From Zopfochytrium polystomum (lineage: Eukaryota; Chytridiomycota; Chytridiomycetes; Chytridiales; Chytridiaceae), in NCBI GenBank assembly GCA_025765615.1, contig JAIVFJ010000109.1, positions 62,001 to 126,000 on the forward strand: a stretch of 64,000 bases of DNA, given 5' to 3'. Made by a program: the position numbers and the translations under genes. This document shows, one piece after another, positions 43,333 to 57,623 of this stretch. Numbering within the stretch: position 1 is the stretch's first letter; every line of letters begins with the position of its first letter. The notes beneath the pieces were generated by a model. The model saw only the letters and a program-made list of their open reading frames with translations, searched no databases and was not told the DNA's origin.

Positions 43333-43658
43333 TCAAGCTGCACGAGCGTGAAACTCAGATCCGCACACGTTGCAGCGATACTTGTTGGTAATGGCGTTGA
43401 TGCCGCCAATCGAAGTCGCGTCCTTTTTTGTTGTTTTTGATGGAGAAACAGGTGTAACACTTCCGCAGTAAATAAAGATAACTAGCAGATTGTAGAATAG
43501 AAGGACTGGAACGAATTCAAAGAAGAGAGTCTGTAATACAGAGGGAAGACGAAAGCACCCACCATGTGGCCGTTGGGACACCTCTTGTCGGTGTACTGCA
43601 CCTTGACGACGATACGCTGGACAGTGTTGACAAGGTCGCCGATTATACCGAAAGGCAT
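43333..43658 (-). CDS. 61-aa small protein with a four-ligand zinc site
   Basis: Exons 43563-43658 (ATG 43658, 32 codons) and 43333-43422 (30 codons with stop). They are split by a 140-nt GT-AG intron (GTGGGT donor, AAAAAAG acceptor), phase 0. Exon 1 ends in RCPNGHM and exon 2 contains RCNVCGSEFH, so a CxxxH and a CxxC half-site sit on separate exons and together would bind one zinc. The helix IIGDLVNTVQRIVVKVQYTD precedes the first half-site. Family not recognised. It shares an intergenic promoter with the Ser-rich gene on the other strand. Confidence 0.65.
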
Positions 43659-43813
43659 TGTTTCGTGTGTGTGCTGTGAGGGTGCGAGTTGAGGAAGGGA
43701 GTCTGTTGGGTGAACCGTCACTTTCTTTTTCCTTTTTCCAATTGTTGTGATTTTTTTTTGGCCTCGAGTCGTCTCGTGGTTTAAATACTGTGGTCGATTA
43801 CGCGCGCCATCGT

Positions 43814-43883
43814 CCAATGGGAACTTGCGGCTTTCCCATTGGTGGATGCGATGGCCAATCAAATCGGGGCTCACTCCCATTGG
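43814..43883. promoter_or_regulatory. Cluster of four CCAAT motifs in a divergent promoter
   Basis: CCAAT occurs at 43814-43818 and 43855-43859 on plus and at 43838-43842 and 43879-43883 on minus, alternating at roughly 20-bp spacing between the genes at 43658 (-) and 43997 (+). A TTTAAATAC lies at about 43780. CCAAT is the site of the NF-Y/HAP complex. Confidence 0.6.
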
Positions 43884-43996
43884 CCGCCACTGATGGAACG
43901 CACAGTCACGCGTCAAAGCAACCAAACCAAACGCGCAAAGAACGATGGCACCAGACAGACATTCAGCAACCAAAAGACAAAAGGAAAAATCCACAA

Positions 43997-44055
43997 ATGC
44001 AGGCGTCCTCCTTGTCGGGGTTATCGTCGTCCATCCGCCTCTCAGACGACATTGA

Positions 44056-44091
<36 letters not shown>

Positions 44092-44827
44092 CAGAAGCAG
44101 GAATGCCAACAGCAACGGCATTAGCAGCGGTGTTGGTAACAGCAGCGGCAGCTCCAGGACCCGGCGTCGTGCTGCTGGCCACTCAAGCCATCGCCGCGGC
44201 GCGCTTGCAATCGCCACGACTTTAACTGACGAAGCTCTCGCCCTTTCCTCGCAAGCTGTGCCAATGCAGATACTGGCACCCCATGAGATACAGTGCACAA
44301 TCCCGAATCCTTCCAACTTCCAACTGGCTAGTTCACCCGGATCGTGGCCGGCTCAAAGTCCCCTCAGGTCCGGAGCCAACAGCGCTTCACCTCGTAGGCA
44401 GGTCTTGGCACCGAGCCTTGGTGGTGCCTTTGGTTCAGGTTCGCCGTCGAGTCGGTCGTGGCGTGGCGATGAGATGATTGGGCCGTCGTCCGGTTCGTCT
44501 GTGGACGTTGCCGGTCCTTCCAACTCGAGTGCTGGTGACGTGAGTATGTCCTCGCCTCTCTCCCTTTCTGGCTGCTGCTCCGCCCTTGCACGTCCTCGGC
44601 CGGTGACAACGCCTGCCCAACCCTCGCACTCATCTTCAACATCCCCACAGAATGTTGACCTCGGCTTGGAAGGGTACCAACAATACTTTGTGGACTCTCA
44701 TCCTGGAGAGACGGGTGCTACCAGTGCTGCGGGTGGTTCCGCGTTGAGCATGATGGCATTGCAGTACTTGGCCAACTGGGATGCCCCCGCCTCGGCTACC
44801 GCACACTGCTTCCCCTGCAAGCGTTGA
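43997..44827 (+). CDS. Ser-rich hypothetical protein (276 aa)
   Basis: Open frame extends further upstream, but ATG 43997 (MQASSLSGLSSSIRLS) is the first methionine with a sensible leader after the CCAAT cluster. A poly-Ser run from an (AGC)n microsatellite (44059-44091) is followed by Ser/Arg/Gly-rich sequence, then EIQCTIPNPSNFQLAS, GLEGYQQYFVD and SALSMMALQYLANWD. Predicted disordered, possibly a regulator. Repeat length probably varies between strains. No domain recognised. Confidence 0.5.
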
Positions 44828-45372
44828 ACTCAATGCATTTACATTCAGCCCCCGGGTATCTTTCATTTGAGAGAATCGCATGCCCATGTGCACTCTGTTC
44901 TCCGCCATGCGCGGTTTCTAACTTTTCTCGTTCCGTAGATGCTCATGGACCTGCTTGGTAGCGAGACAGAGAATGCGCGACAGGAGCAGTCCAGAACGTG
45001 CATTACGGCTAAGAGTCGTAGTGCTGGAAACCTTCCGCCAATTGCGCCGAAAGCATCGGAAGGTGATAACCTTCCGAGGGAGACCATTTCTAACTGACAC
45101 ACGCGATTTATATGGTATTTCGAGAACAAGACAGCGCCAGCACGGTTTGTCTGATATTTACGTGAGGAGATGACAATGCACGAGGGATACAAAAACAAAG
45201 AACTTCAGACGACCAACAAGGGACAAAGAGAATAATAACCCCGGATGCCAAACGAGCGCAATATAACAGGCAGCTCCCATCCCCTCCCTCAAATAGTACC
45301 ACCACAATCCGCTAAATTAATAACCCATAAAACCCCGTCCCCTCCCCTCCCCAACCAGCTCCCCCCGCCCCG
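44828..45372. other. Intergenic, nothing recognised
   Basis: Convergent 3' flank of the Ser-rich and second thioredoxin genes. A CCTTCCG motif recurs several times around 45030-45080. Confidence 0.45.
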
Positions 45373-45814
45373 TCACAAACACGCCACAACAACTTCCTCC
45401 AACTTTTCCACGTCCGCGCCCACCACCGTCCCGACGACCTCCCCCGCGCGGTAGCACACGACGGTCGGCATCGCCGCGATGCCGGCGTCCTCGGCGACGT
45501 CGGGGAGCGCGTCGACGTCGAGAGTGAAGAAGGTGGCTGGTGGTGTTGTGGCGGCGGGGGAAGTGGAGGAGGAGGGCGAAGGGGACGGTGAGGGGGTTGG
45601 TGGAGTTTGGCCGCGAGGGCGGCGTAGTAGGGGGAGAAGGCGTGGCAGGGGGGGTTCCAGGATGCTGTGAAGTCTGGGACGAGGGAGGAGGGTGGTTAGT
45701 CATCACTCGTTGGGAGGGTGGCGCGGGCGTTTGTAAAAGGTGGGTCTCACTGATGACGACGAGGCCCGGCAGCTTGGCGTCGTAGTCGTCGGCGCTTGTG
45801 ATTTGCTTGATCAT
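45373..45814 (-). CDS. Thioredoxin-like protein with WNPPC site, possible frameshift
   Basis: Exon 1 is 45751-45814 (ATG 45814, MIKQITSADDYDAKLPGLVV). A GTGAGA...CCCAG intron joins exon 2 from 45673: NFTASWNPPCHAFSPYYAAL. The WCGPC first Cys is Asn here. The fold continues in another frame: FFTLDVDALPDVAEDAGIAAMPTVVCYRAGEVVG with cis-Pro (MPT), ending EEVVVACL at TGA 45373. The shift falls at a CCCCC run (about 45600) inside a Pro/Ser-rich insert and equals one missing base, so a sequence error or a recent mutation. Together with the WARPC gene this makes two neighbouring thioredoxins that have lost the nucleophile. Confidence 0.65.
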
Positions 45815-46361
45815 GCTTTCTTTGCTGCTTGCTTCGCTTGCCTTGCTTCTGTGGGTGGGTGGCCCAGGTTGAAGCGAGTTTTGTGCTTCAATGCCACCGA
45901 CTGCGCAATGTTTGGACTGGGCCGATAAACCCCTGAACCAAACTGGTTCTGTGTGTGTGAATGAGTGTGTGTATCCGAGGCAAAAGAAAACTCCCCACCA
46001 AGCGGAGACAAGGACCGCGCAGTGACCTGCACCTGGTTGCTCCTCGGATCACCAAACTCTGTGCAACTAATACCTGCCAGCCAAATGATTCATCTTTGAA
46101 TGCTCGATCCATTTTTGCCCTCGCGCACCGCCCAGGTTGGAACTGCATCTTGTTCCCGCACACCTCCCCTTGCGGCATTGAGGGTTCGGACAAACAAGGA
46201 ACAGCCAAACGCGAGCTTCAACGAGCTAATTAGAGAAGAAAAACGGGAAACAGGGAAGTGAAAAAAAAGGAAAGCAAAAACCCCACCGCCCACAATCCAC
46301 CCGCAGCAACAGAAAATCCATCAAATTCCCCCACCAATTCCCAAACCCATAAAGCCCTCCA
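45815..46361. other. Intergenic, nothing supported
   Basis: Promoter side of the second thioredoxin and 3' flank of the Ca2+-ATPase. It includes a TG-rich stretch (about 45945-45975). Confidence 0.45.
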
Positions 46362-50052
<3,691 letters not shown>

Positions 50053-51848
50053 CGTTGTTGTTGGCCCTGGGGAGTGAGTGGGAAATCTTCCTTTCGATTC
50101 TCCCGATCGCGAATTGTTGGGGGCCGGCGGGTGGCGCTTCCTGATTGGACCAGCCACACACCAGCCACAGACCCAGCCACGTCACCTCCCCCACACCAGA
50201 TGCTATCGCCCCTTTGCGCTGCCGAACGCCTCGCCCGAGACAAGGGCACCCGGCGCCGTCGGACCTTCAACGCCATCGACGATTCCGTTAGAACAATCCG
50301 CAGAGCAGGTGCATCGCGAGTGAATAGCACCCCAGCGCCAGAGAACTTTCGAGGGTGCTCAGCACCGCTCCTCGGTGCGGGGACGAAGGAAGCGGAGGAG
50401 GTGCACGCATGGAGGTGTGCGTTCAGTGGGCATGTCGAGCTTCGAGAAGTCCATCAAGGCAGTCGTGCCAGTCGATAGCATGAAAGCGCCGTGGTTGCCG
50501 TAAAATATACAGATACTCCAGCAAAACGTTCACCACAGCTGGTTGGTATGAATATGTATTCTGTTGAAGAAAATATGATCACTGTAGAGCAGAATGAGGT
50601 TTCGTTTAAGTGTGTGCGGGATAAATTGTCACAGGAACGCGTTCACTCCACTATTGCCACTTCCTTTTCCGGGAGGGACTATCGATTCGACGAAAGCGCC
50701 GCTCGTTTTGCCATTCAGCGGCGCCAAGTCGACTGTCGGACACCGTTCAGCAAATGCCTGACCACCTACACTCAAAGCATTGTTCACCGCCTCCCGCGAA
50801 TACTTGCTTTCGAGACCACTGTATGCTTACTACCCACTGGGCCATTGACGGGCTGTGGCGGGTGGATGGCACCGGAAGAAATTGTTGACTTGTCTGTCAT
50901 CGCAATATGTGCACGAGATGCTTCTCTTCAAAACCGCTGGAAACTGTGGTGCAAACGCTTTTCAGAGTACGTGACGAAGCAGAACCGTCCTACGTTGTGG
51001 AAGCCTGGCGCGTAGCTCCCTAACCCCTGGCGGAAGATGGGTGTGCGATCCCAGGGCAAAAGTAGCGCCTCACTGGGATGGGATGGAGCAGGATGGGACG
51101 ACGTGGGGCGTGGTGTGGGATGACGGGACAACAGGGGACAGTCGAGTGACAAGAGTGTATTAGGGGTGGTCAAACCCCTTCCCCGCGCGGACTGGTTTAA
51201 AACGAAATGGATTCCGCTTTGCACTGTTTTTTTATTTCGTTTCCAACGAAATGAAAGTTGGTGGTCAAACCTGGCAATGGCGATGGCGATGGATATGGAG
51301 AAGGGGAGAGAGGACGAGAGGCAGACTGAGAGACAAACCACCTAGCCCCCCATTATTCGAAAGATTTTCCATGTGCGGCAACCTTCTAAAAATGGGGAAA
51401 CATGATAAAAAATTTGAGTGTTCTGTTTCAGTGGTTTGCAACGAAAGTCTTTCCAACGAAAGCTCCTCGCAAGGAGCTTTCGGCAAAAGAAACGTTTTGA
51501 TGGGTCCAAAAAGGCAGTTTGCAATGGTGGCGGAAAAATTGTGCAACGTTTTGTTTGTCTGTTCCCAACAAAAAAGAGGGGGGTTTCCCTATTGAACTTC
51601 TAGGGGCAAGAAAACAAGCAACGAACAACGAGCAGTGAAGAAAGCAGCACCCACGGCTGCTTTGTTGCGGACACTGACTTTTCGGCGGGCCGAGAGCACA
51701 GAGGACAAGGAAACAACAACGAGCAAAGCGCATCTAGGAGGCATCGACGACCGAGCAAGCTTCCATTCACAAGCGTGTTGCTGTTTGTAACCTTTCTTGG
51801 ACTCGCCAAATTCGAGGTGTGCATTATTGTTTGGTCATAACACACCAT
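50053..51848. other. Intergenic with one possible ORF (50548-51015, +)
   Basis: The ORF from ATG 50548 (MNMYSVEENMITVEQNEV, about 155 aa) has no recognised motif. Composition is less GC-rich than true genes nearby. Contains a perfect hairpin at 51457-51482. Confidence 0.4.
51457..51482. repeat. Perfect 11-bp-stem hairpin
   Basis: CGAAAGCTCCT, loop CGCA, AGGAGCTTTCG. Confidence 0.8.
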
Positions 51849-52402
51849 GTCTAAATCCAATTTGATTGATTCAGCATGTCAAGGTTTTTCATCCTCCGTG
51901 TGATTAGAAATTCAATTAGTGTTGGGGTTTCTTGGCATAAGTCAATAATTGGAGACGTTGTGTGCTTGGAAATTCAGCGTTAGTCCCAAAATGAAAGAGA
52001 TAGTACAACAAAAAAATACATGAAAAAAAGGAAAAATTGTCACGTCGGGCAGTCGTCCCTTCTCCGCTCGGATTCCCATCGTTTCTCTCCCTGTCTCTCT
52101 TGTCTCCCTCAACAAGCGGATTTCACAATCTGCCCAAACGGGAAATGAACAAATTAAGAACGGGAATTTCACAGCACCCCAAGCGTCTGCTTGCAAGAAG
52201 CACATTTTGCGTGTCCCTCCGCATTTCGTCCGTCCGCGACCTTCCCATTATTATTGCCATGACATTGTACGCTCAATTTCTAATCACACACGCCAAGAAA
52301 CCCCAACGCTGAATTGAATTTCTAATCACTCGGAGGATGAAAAAACCTTGACGTGCATGGTGTTTCAGTTTGACGGAGCATCAAATCAAATTGGATTTAG
52401 AC
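51849..52402. mobile_element. MITE/foldback-like element with long inverted arms
   Basis: Left arm about 51849-51939 and right arm about 52289-52402 are inverted copies. Both contain GTCTAAATCCAATTTGATT, GTCAAGGTTTTT, CATCCTCC and GATTAGAAATTCAATT, ending near GTTGGGGTTTCTTGGC. The right arm has an extra segment of about 27 bases. The ~350-bp interior has no coding capacity. No convincing target duplication. It lies upstream of the GST gene. Confidence 0.7.
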
Positions 52403-52466
52403 ACTGTGTGGGCCACCATTGTTAGCAACTGGAACAATCCCACCCCGAATTTGGCGCGTAACTATT

Positions 52467-52474
52467 TATAAATA
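52467..52474 (+). promoter_or_regulatory. TATA box of GST gene
   Basis: TATAAATA about 120 bases before ATG 52593, followed by a CA/CT-rich leader. Confidence 0.7.
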
Positions 52475-52592
52475 CCCAGCCGGACCAACACACACACACT
52501 CTCTCTTTCTCACTCACTCACTCGCAACAACTCCCACGCCCAAGCACCAAAACACCCAGCAACAATCACCCCAAGCAGCCGCCTGTCCCATC

Positions 52593-53933
52593 ATGGCCCC
52601 CGCTGCCGTCGACTACGCTGCCGTCAGCACCGACCCTGCCTACAACAACTCCCTGTCGCATGCGCCGTTTGCCGACGACAAGCCAACCTTGTTCTCAAAC
52701 AATCGTGAATATTCCATCATTCATTTACTCGTCCACTCGTCCGTCTCTCTGGACTCTCACTAACCTTCCCCTCCTCCTTGCAACACACTCAACTCACACC
52801 CACACTCTCAGTCTGCCCCTTTGCTCAGCGTGCCAACCTCGCCCTCCTCGAGTCCGGCATCCCCTTCCAAAAAGTGGAAATCAACCCGCAGAGCAAGCCG
52901 TCGTGGTACAACACCGAGGTCAACCCCCGCTCAAAGGTTCCGTCCATGAAGGACCCGCAGGTTGACTCGGTCCTCGTCGAGAGCGCACTCCTCACTGAGT
53001 ACGTCGCTGAAAAGTACGCCCAGAGGTGAGTTTCGCGGGGTTGGGGTATGAAGAAAGGAGAGAGTGTGATTGAGCGCACGGCGGCCCCCACCACCTTTTG
53101 CGAACCTGTGCGCAAACTGTTTAAAACCCTCGCCGCCCGGTCCAGCCTGCTTCCGCCCACCCCGCACGCCCGCTACCTCGGCCGCCTCCTTGCGGACGTG
53201 CAGTCGAACATCAATGTCTACTCCGTCACGAAGAACAAGGCCGACACGCCCGAGGCCCAGGCCGAGGACACCGCCAACAAGGCAAAGCTGGTGGCGGCAA
53301 TCAAGGAGGTGCGTTTGGGCTCGCGCTGCGTAGGGCTTGTCGTCCCATGCGCCCACAGCAACTGACACCCACTCCAACAGTTCACAGGCATCCTCGCCCT
53401 GGGCTCCGAGACCGGCCCGTTCCTCGTAGGGGACAAACTCACTGTCCCCGATTTGATCACCATCCCCTTCCTCGCCCGCATCATCTGGCTGTACGACTAC
53501 TTTGTTGGAGAGGACCTGGTAGGGGAAAAAAAACAAAAAAAAAAAAAAAAATCGATTCATCCACCTCCCACAATGTATTGACCGTTCCTTCACAACCCCG
53601 TGGGGAAAAAAAGGTCCCCAGGACCCCAGAGTTTGCGCGCTTTTGGGCGTGGTTCGACGCTGTCTCGTCCCGCCAAAGCTTCAAAGAGACATTCCCGCCT
53701 ATCGAGGTAAACCAAAACGGCCCTCCTTACCGACGCTTGCTGACTCGCCTCCGCCCCATCTCCGCAAAACCCGCTTACACACACACGCACACACACACAC
53801 ACACACAAAAAACTTTCCTCGTCGCCGTCCGCAGGTACTCGGAGAGGTCATGTCCGCCATCGGCTGGGGCTTTGTGCGACCTGCCGCCGAAAAGAAGCGT
53901 GCTGTCGCCGCCGCGGCGAAGGCGGTTGCGTGA
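52593..53933 (+). CDS. Glutathione S-transferase, omega-like (272 aa, six exons)
   Basis: Exons 52593-52704, 52812-53025, 53146-53308, 53381-53518, 53614-53706 and 53835-53933 (TGA) sum to 819 nt. The first junction reads KPTLFSNN-L-CPFAQRANLALLESGIPFQ. This is the N-terminal thioredoxin-like GST domain with a Cys active-site motif (CPFAQR), as in omega/lambda-type and fungal Cys-GSTs. EVNPRSKVPSM with the cis-Pro and VESALLTEYVAEKY (glutathione gamma-Glu site) follow, then an all-helical C-terminal domain (LVGDKLTVPDLITIPFLARI, RTPEFARFWAWFDAV). The tail is Ala/Lys-rich. Likely cytosolic, thioltransferase or dehydroascorbate-type activity rather than classical conjugation. The CA repeat at about 53777-53808 is intronic. 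Confidence 0.88.
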
Positions 53934-54440
53934 AAGACGCCTCATGGCGCCCCGGGGGTTGGGGGATGGCGACTCGTTTTTCTTTCCTGTGCAGAATGAA
54001 GCATGTCCGAAAAAACAAAGAAAAACGCGGGGGGTGGGGACCGACTGCTCGCTCTGCGGTCTGGGTTCGGCGTGCATGTTTGTGGGACGGGACGCTGGCG
54101 GTTGCCGGGGGCTTTCCGGTGGGGTTGAATAGGAATGCTTCTTCAAATATTTCTATTTTTTTTTCTTTTTGGAGGAAAGTTGGCTTCTTGGGTGCGGGTC
54201 CTGCGTTGCGTGGACCTCCCTCGTACACGCTGACAACGTCCAAACAGTTTTTAGATTGGCGCCGACGTGAGCCACACGCAGTGGCTCACAAGATCGTGCC
54301 AATGTTTTTGCCACAATGACAGTCTCTGCTCAAACACACACAATAATTGCAGTACAGACACGAAACTCAGCTCAGTTACTCTCAGAGATCTGCACTATCA
54401 GCTGCTTAAGTGCCACAGCCATACTGTACATATTGTCCAA
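53934..54440. other. Intergenic 3' of GST
   Basis: No gene supported. Confidence 0.45.
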
Positions 54441-55984
54441 GAGGCAGAGTTGAACGTGCGACCATCCGAGATCGCCGGTCGGCTCCGGCACGCGGACCTC
54501 CTGAGCTTCCGCCGCGCCTGCAGGCTGTTCGCCCAAGTCGCCGACCCGCTGGCATTTGCCGCCGTCGAGAAAGCGTTCCCGGTCAAAACTGGGCTGGACA
54601 CGATCCTGTGCCGCTTCGGCCGCCACGTCAGGCGACTCGATCTCACGTCGACGCGCTGCGGTGCTGACGATCCCAAACCTGACGACATGTTCGTCGCCTC
54701 CAAGGACCCCGTCGTCGCCAAGTAGGGTGCGGCACTTGACCACCGTCGAGTACATCCACTGCAAGTTTGACTGCTCCTTCGGTCGCGCTGGCATGGTCCT
54801 CAATGAACTCCCCACCACATCGAAAGTGGAAACGATCTGATTGGAGCCGTACGCCGTGGCGTTCAACTCGAACCTCCGCCTCGACTCGGCCTTGATTCGC
54901 CACATCAAGCGGTTCGTCAACCTTCGCTGACCGACGCCCAGCATACCGCACTGCCGCCGATGAAGGGCCACACCGTGGCTACACCACCGCCGTGGCAGCT
55001 GCCCCACAAGGAGATCGTCTCAAAGTTCGTCAACCGGTCGTCCACGCAGACCTCCTGTGCTTGTGCCGAGCGTACAACTATTCGCCCAAGTCCGTTGAGT
55101 CCATTCACTACTTTAAGTTCGACAAGGCGGCAAAGGCGTCATGTAAGTGCTGCCGCTGTCGATGGAAGTCATGAAGGAACGAGCTCAGAGTTTTTTTCCA
55201 GGTGCCAATACGGCGGTCAGAGCCGATCAGGAAGTTTGGGATGACTGGCGATCGCTCCTTGTGTTTGGAGGAATGGTGTTTTCAATTTGATTGCAGTTCG
55301 TTGAGGAACCCGTCAATGTTACCAGCTCGAGTGTCGTGGGTGTCTTCCTAAACTTCGAACAAACCATCTTCGTCTCATTGCTCTGCTCGTGCCTGTTTTG
55401 GTCGCCCTCGCCGACTCGCTCCCCTGCTCGCTCGACCGATGCGGCCTTAGCTCCGTCAATTCGAGGCTACGCGCAGCACCGCTCATGACCTTGAGATACG
55501 CACGCTGCATCTGCAGAGCAAGCTGTTCCCCAACAGCCTCAGTCCAGCGGGAGAAGAAACAGACGGAGGCGGCTCCGCCGAGAACGATGAGGAGGAACCC
55601 GTCATCGTCAGCCACCTCAGCACGACGGCAGTGGCTCTCCTGTCTGAGCAGCTTGCGCCAAACGTGACTTCCGCAAGCATCGACTTTCGTGCACACCGGA
55701 AATTCGAGACACCCGAGTACGAGAGGCGCGGGTGGTCCGACGAGGGTACCATCGTGATCAAGCCCTGCCAAGACATGGACGATGCGAGCGCCGCCGAAGC
55801 GAAATACCACTGGCGGCGGACCATGGCGGAGCTCTGGCGCGCACCAAACGCAAACCGCTCGATCCGGACCCTCGAGATCCGATCACTCCCTCCCAACACC
55901 ACGACCAGGTGGCTCGGGGACGATTGGTCGGTGTTCATCGGCCGTCTGGAGCGGCTGTCGATCCCGATGTGGGAGTCTGGGAGT
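54441..55984 (+). pseudogene. Decayed F-box-like family remnants
   Basis: Fragments in several frames. EIAGRLRHADLLSFRRACRL (an F-box-like start) lies near 54470, with a second start-like piece (VVHADLLCLCRAYNY) near 55035. From about 55490 a long stretch carries LEIRTLHLQSKLFPNSL, LLSEQLAPNVTSASIDF, HWRRTMAELWRAPN, RSLPPNTTTRW and LERLSIPMWESG. These match EWRRVMADTWRAV, RSLPPNITTTW and LEHLSIQMWGG of the 2-7 kb genes. Stops and frame changes separate the pieces, and the right side is cut off where a dispersed repeat begins. Confidence 0.65.
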
Positions 55985-56345
55985 ATGTGTGACTAAGTCA
56001 AAGCAAAGAAGACGACGGACTGCAATCAGATAATTCGAGTGGGATTTACGAGCGCTGTCAGTCTTGCTGGAGGCGTGGGGCGACGATACCTTCAATTGTG
56101 CGTCTACTCAGGCCATGTGGGGTTTGGTGTCCGTGTGAAACGCGCACGTACTGAATGTATTGGATCCCAAAGGGAGAGGAGACATTTCTTGAAGGCGATG
56201 GGATGCATCTTTGTTGTGCAAGTGGCGTGTCTTCAAAAATCGGTTCCGCTGCGGGAAACATAACTGTAATCGCTTCGACGGCAACACGGAAAAGCCTTTG
56301 CGCCAAGATTTGTTCAAGAAATCGAAAACAAAGAATAAAGAAAAA
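55985..56345 (+). repeat. Dispersed repeat, copy 1
   Basis: Shares with 58920-59245 the run CTAAGTCAAAGCAAAGAAG-type start, ACTGCAATC, ATTCGAGTG, ACGAGCGCT, TTGTGCGTCT, GGGGTTTGGTG and GCGGGAAACA. It begins exactly where the F-box remnant loses similarity, suggesting insertion. Minus-strand translations of both copies share a SRRT-E-IV motif. Confidence 0.65.
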
Positions 56346-57424
56346 AGACCATAAATTGGGCGACAATGAACAAACTCGTCGTCATCGAGCGAGGAAGGAA
56401 AACAAAACTTTGAGTCGCACACAAAATCCAAAATCAACCCATTTCACAAACGCAAGTTACATTTTGCTGGTGTCGGGATATGCTGTTCCAGTTTTTCCGG
56501 CAGTAGGTTGACTATCATTGGGATAGATCCTTTGCCGCTGACTTTGACGGTTGCCTCAGTTGAATCGCTCGTTCGACCGTGGACATACGACTGTACGTAG
56601 TTCAGTAAAAAAGTGGGGCCGTGAGAAAGAGGAATTCGCCAGACTGGACTTCCTTTCTCCGTGCAGCAGCCCCGAAACGCAGGAGGGCGGGTGAGGGGAG
56701 GGAAAGACAGCTCACAGACTTACTTGCAGGACAGCGCTGTTGACCTGCCTTTTAGAGTACCCCCTGCTTCTGGCTGACGTTAGGCAGGCGCGGATCCACC
56801 GTGCTGTGATCTCCTGGCGCCAAGAACACGGATTTTTGGGCACCAAGGGTATTTTTCCCTTTAACCCTCCAACCTTTGATATCGACGAAGGCAGTGCCGC
56901 CAGGCTTGACATCGACGGACATTGACGCTGTATGGCCTGGTGCTTACTGCTTTGAAGGAGTCTGTGTCGTAGTAGTGGCCACCCTGGACCGGTTGGCCCC
57001 CATCTTGCGATTACATGTGGAGCGTGTGTTTGTAAAGAAGCGATGTAATGTTCGTGTGTGCAGTATGTGTATAAGTCGCGTGAGTATCAACTAACTGTGG
57101 AAAACCCGACAAGGACCTTTGTAACGTGATTCTTGAAATCTTTCCACTGCCCTTTAACGGCTGGGTCATTTTCAATGTCCACTTTGAGACGAGCCGCCGC
57201 TGTTTTGTGGGCATCCTTGGCGTCCAGCCGCTGGTTGTGCTCCGCCGTCCGCTGTGCTTTCGCTCCACCTGGCGCAGCCTCCCTGTCATTTTCCTCTAGG
57301 TAAATAAAACAGAGACGACGGCGATCGCCCCGACCCTCCCCGTCTTCTCTCCTCCACATCAATAAAGCTTGGGCGGCGCCGCGAGGGCTGAGCCCACACA
57401 CACACACACACAACACACACACAC

Positions 57425-57472
<48 letters not shown>

Positions 57473-57485
57473 ACTCTCTGCACCT
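56346..57485. other. Intergenic with possible minus-strand exon and CA tract
   Basis: A minus-strand reading at 57098-57297 (KDAHKTAAARLKVDIENDP, KGQWKDFKNHVTKV, after a TTTACCTAG acceptor) is protein-like but unconnected. A (CA)n tract at about 57396-57475 follows the GGCTGAGCCC motif. Confidence 0.4.
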
Positions 57486-57492
57486 TATAAAG
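57486..57492 (+). promoter_or_regulatory. TATA box of micro-exon gene 1
   Basis: TATAAAG about 130 bases upstream of ATG 57624. The equivalent place before the second paralogue reads TTAAATG. Confidence 0.65.
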
Positions 57493-57623
57493 GCAGGCCA
57501 CTGTCGCAGCCGTCACATTCGTCCGCAGACTCACACACACACACATACACAAACACCCACATTCACACCCCTTCACTGCTCGCAACTTCCTCGCCTCGCC
57601 CGACTCCGACCAAGACCAAAACG

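Noticed and set aside
57087..57470. Cys/Val-repeat protein read from CA repeats
   Set aside because: Translation of a microsatellite; only the short part at 57098-57297 looks protein-like and is kept as a weak note.
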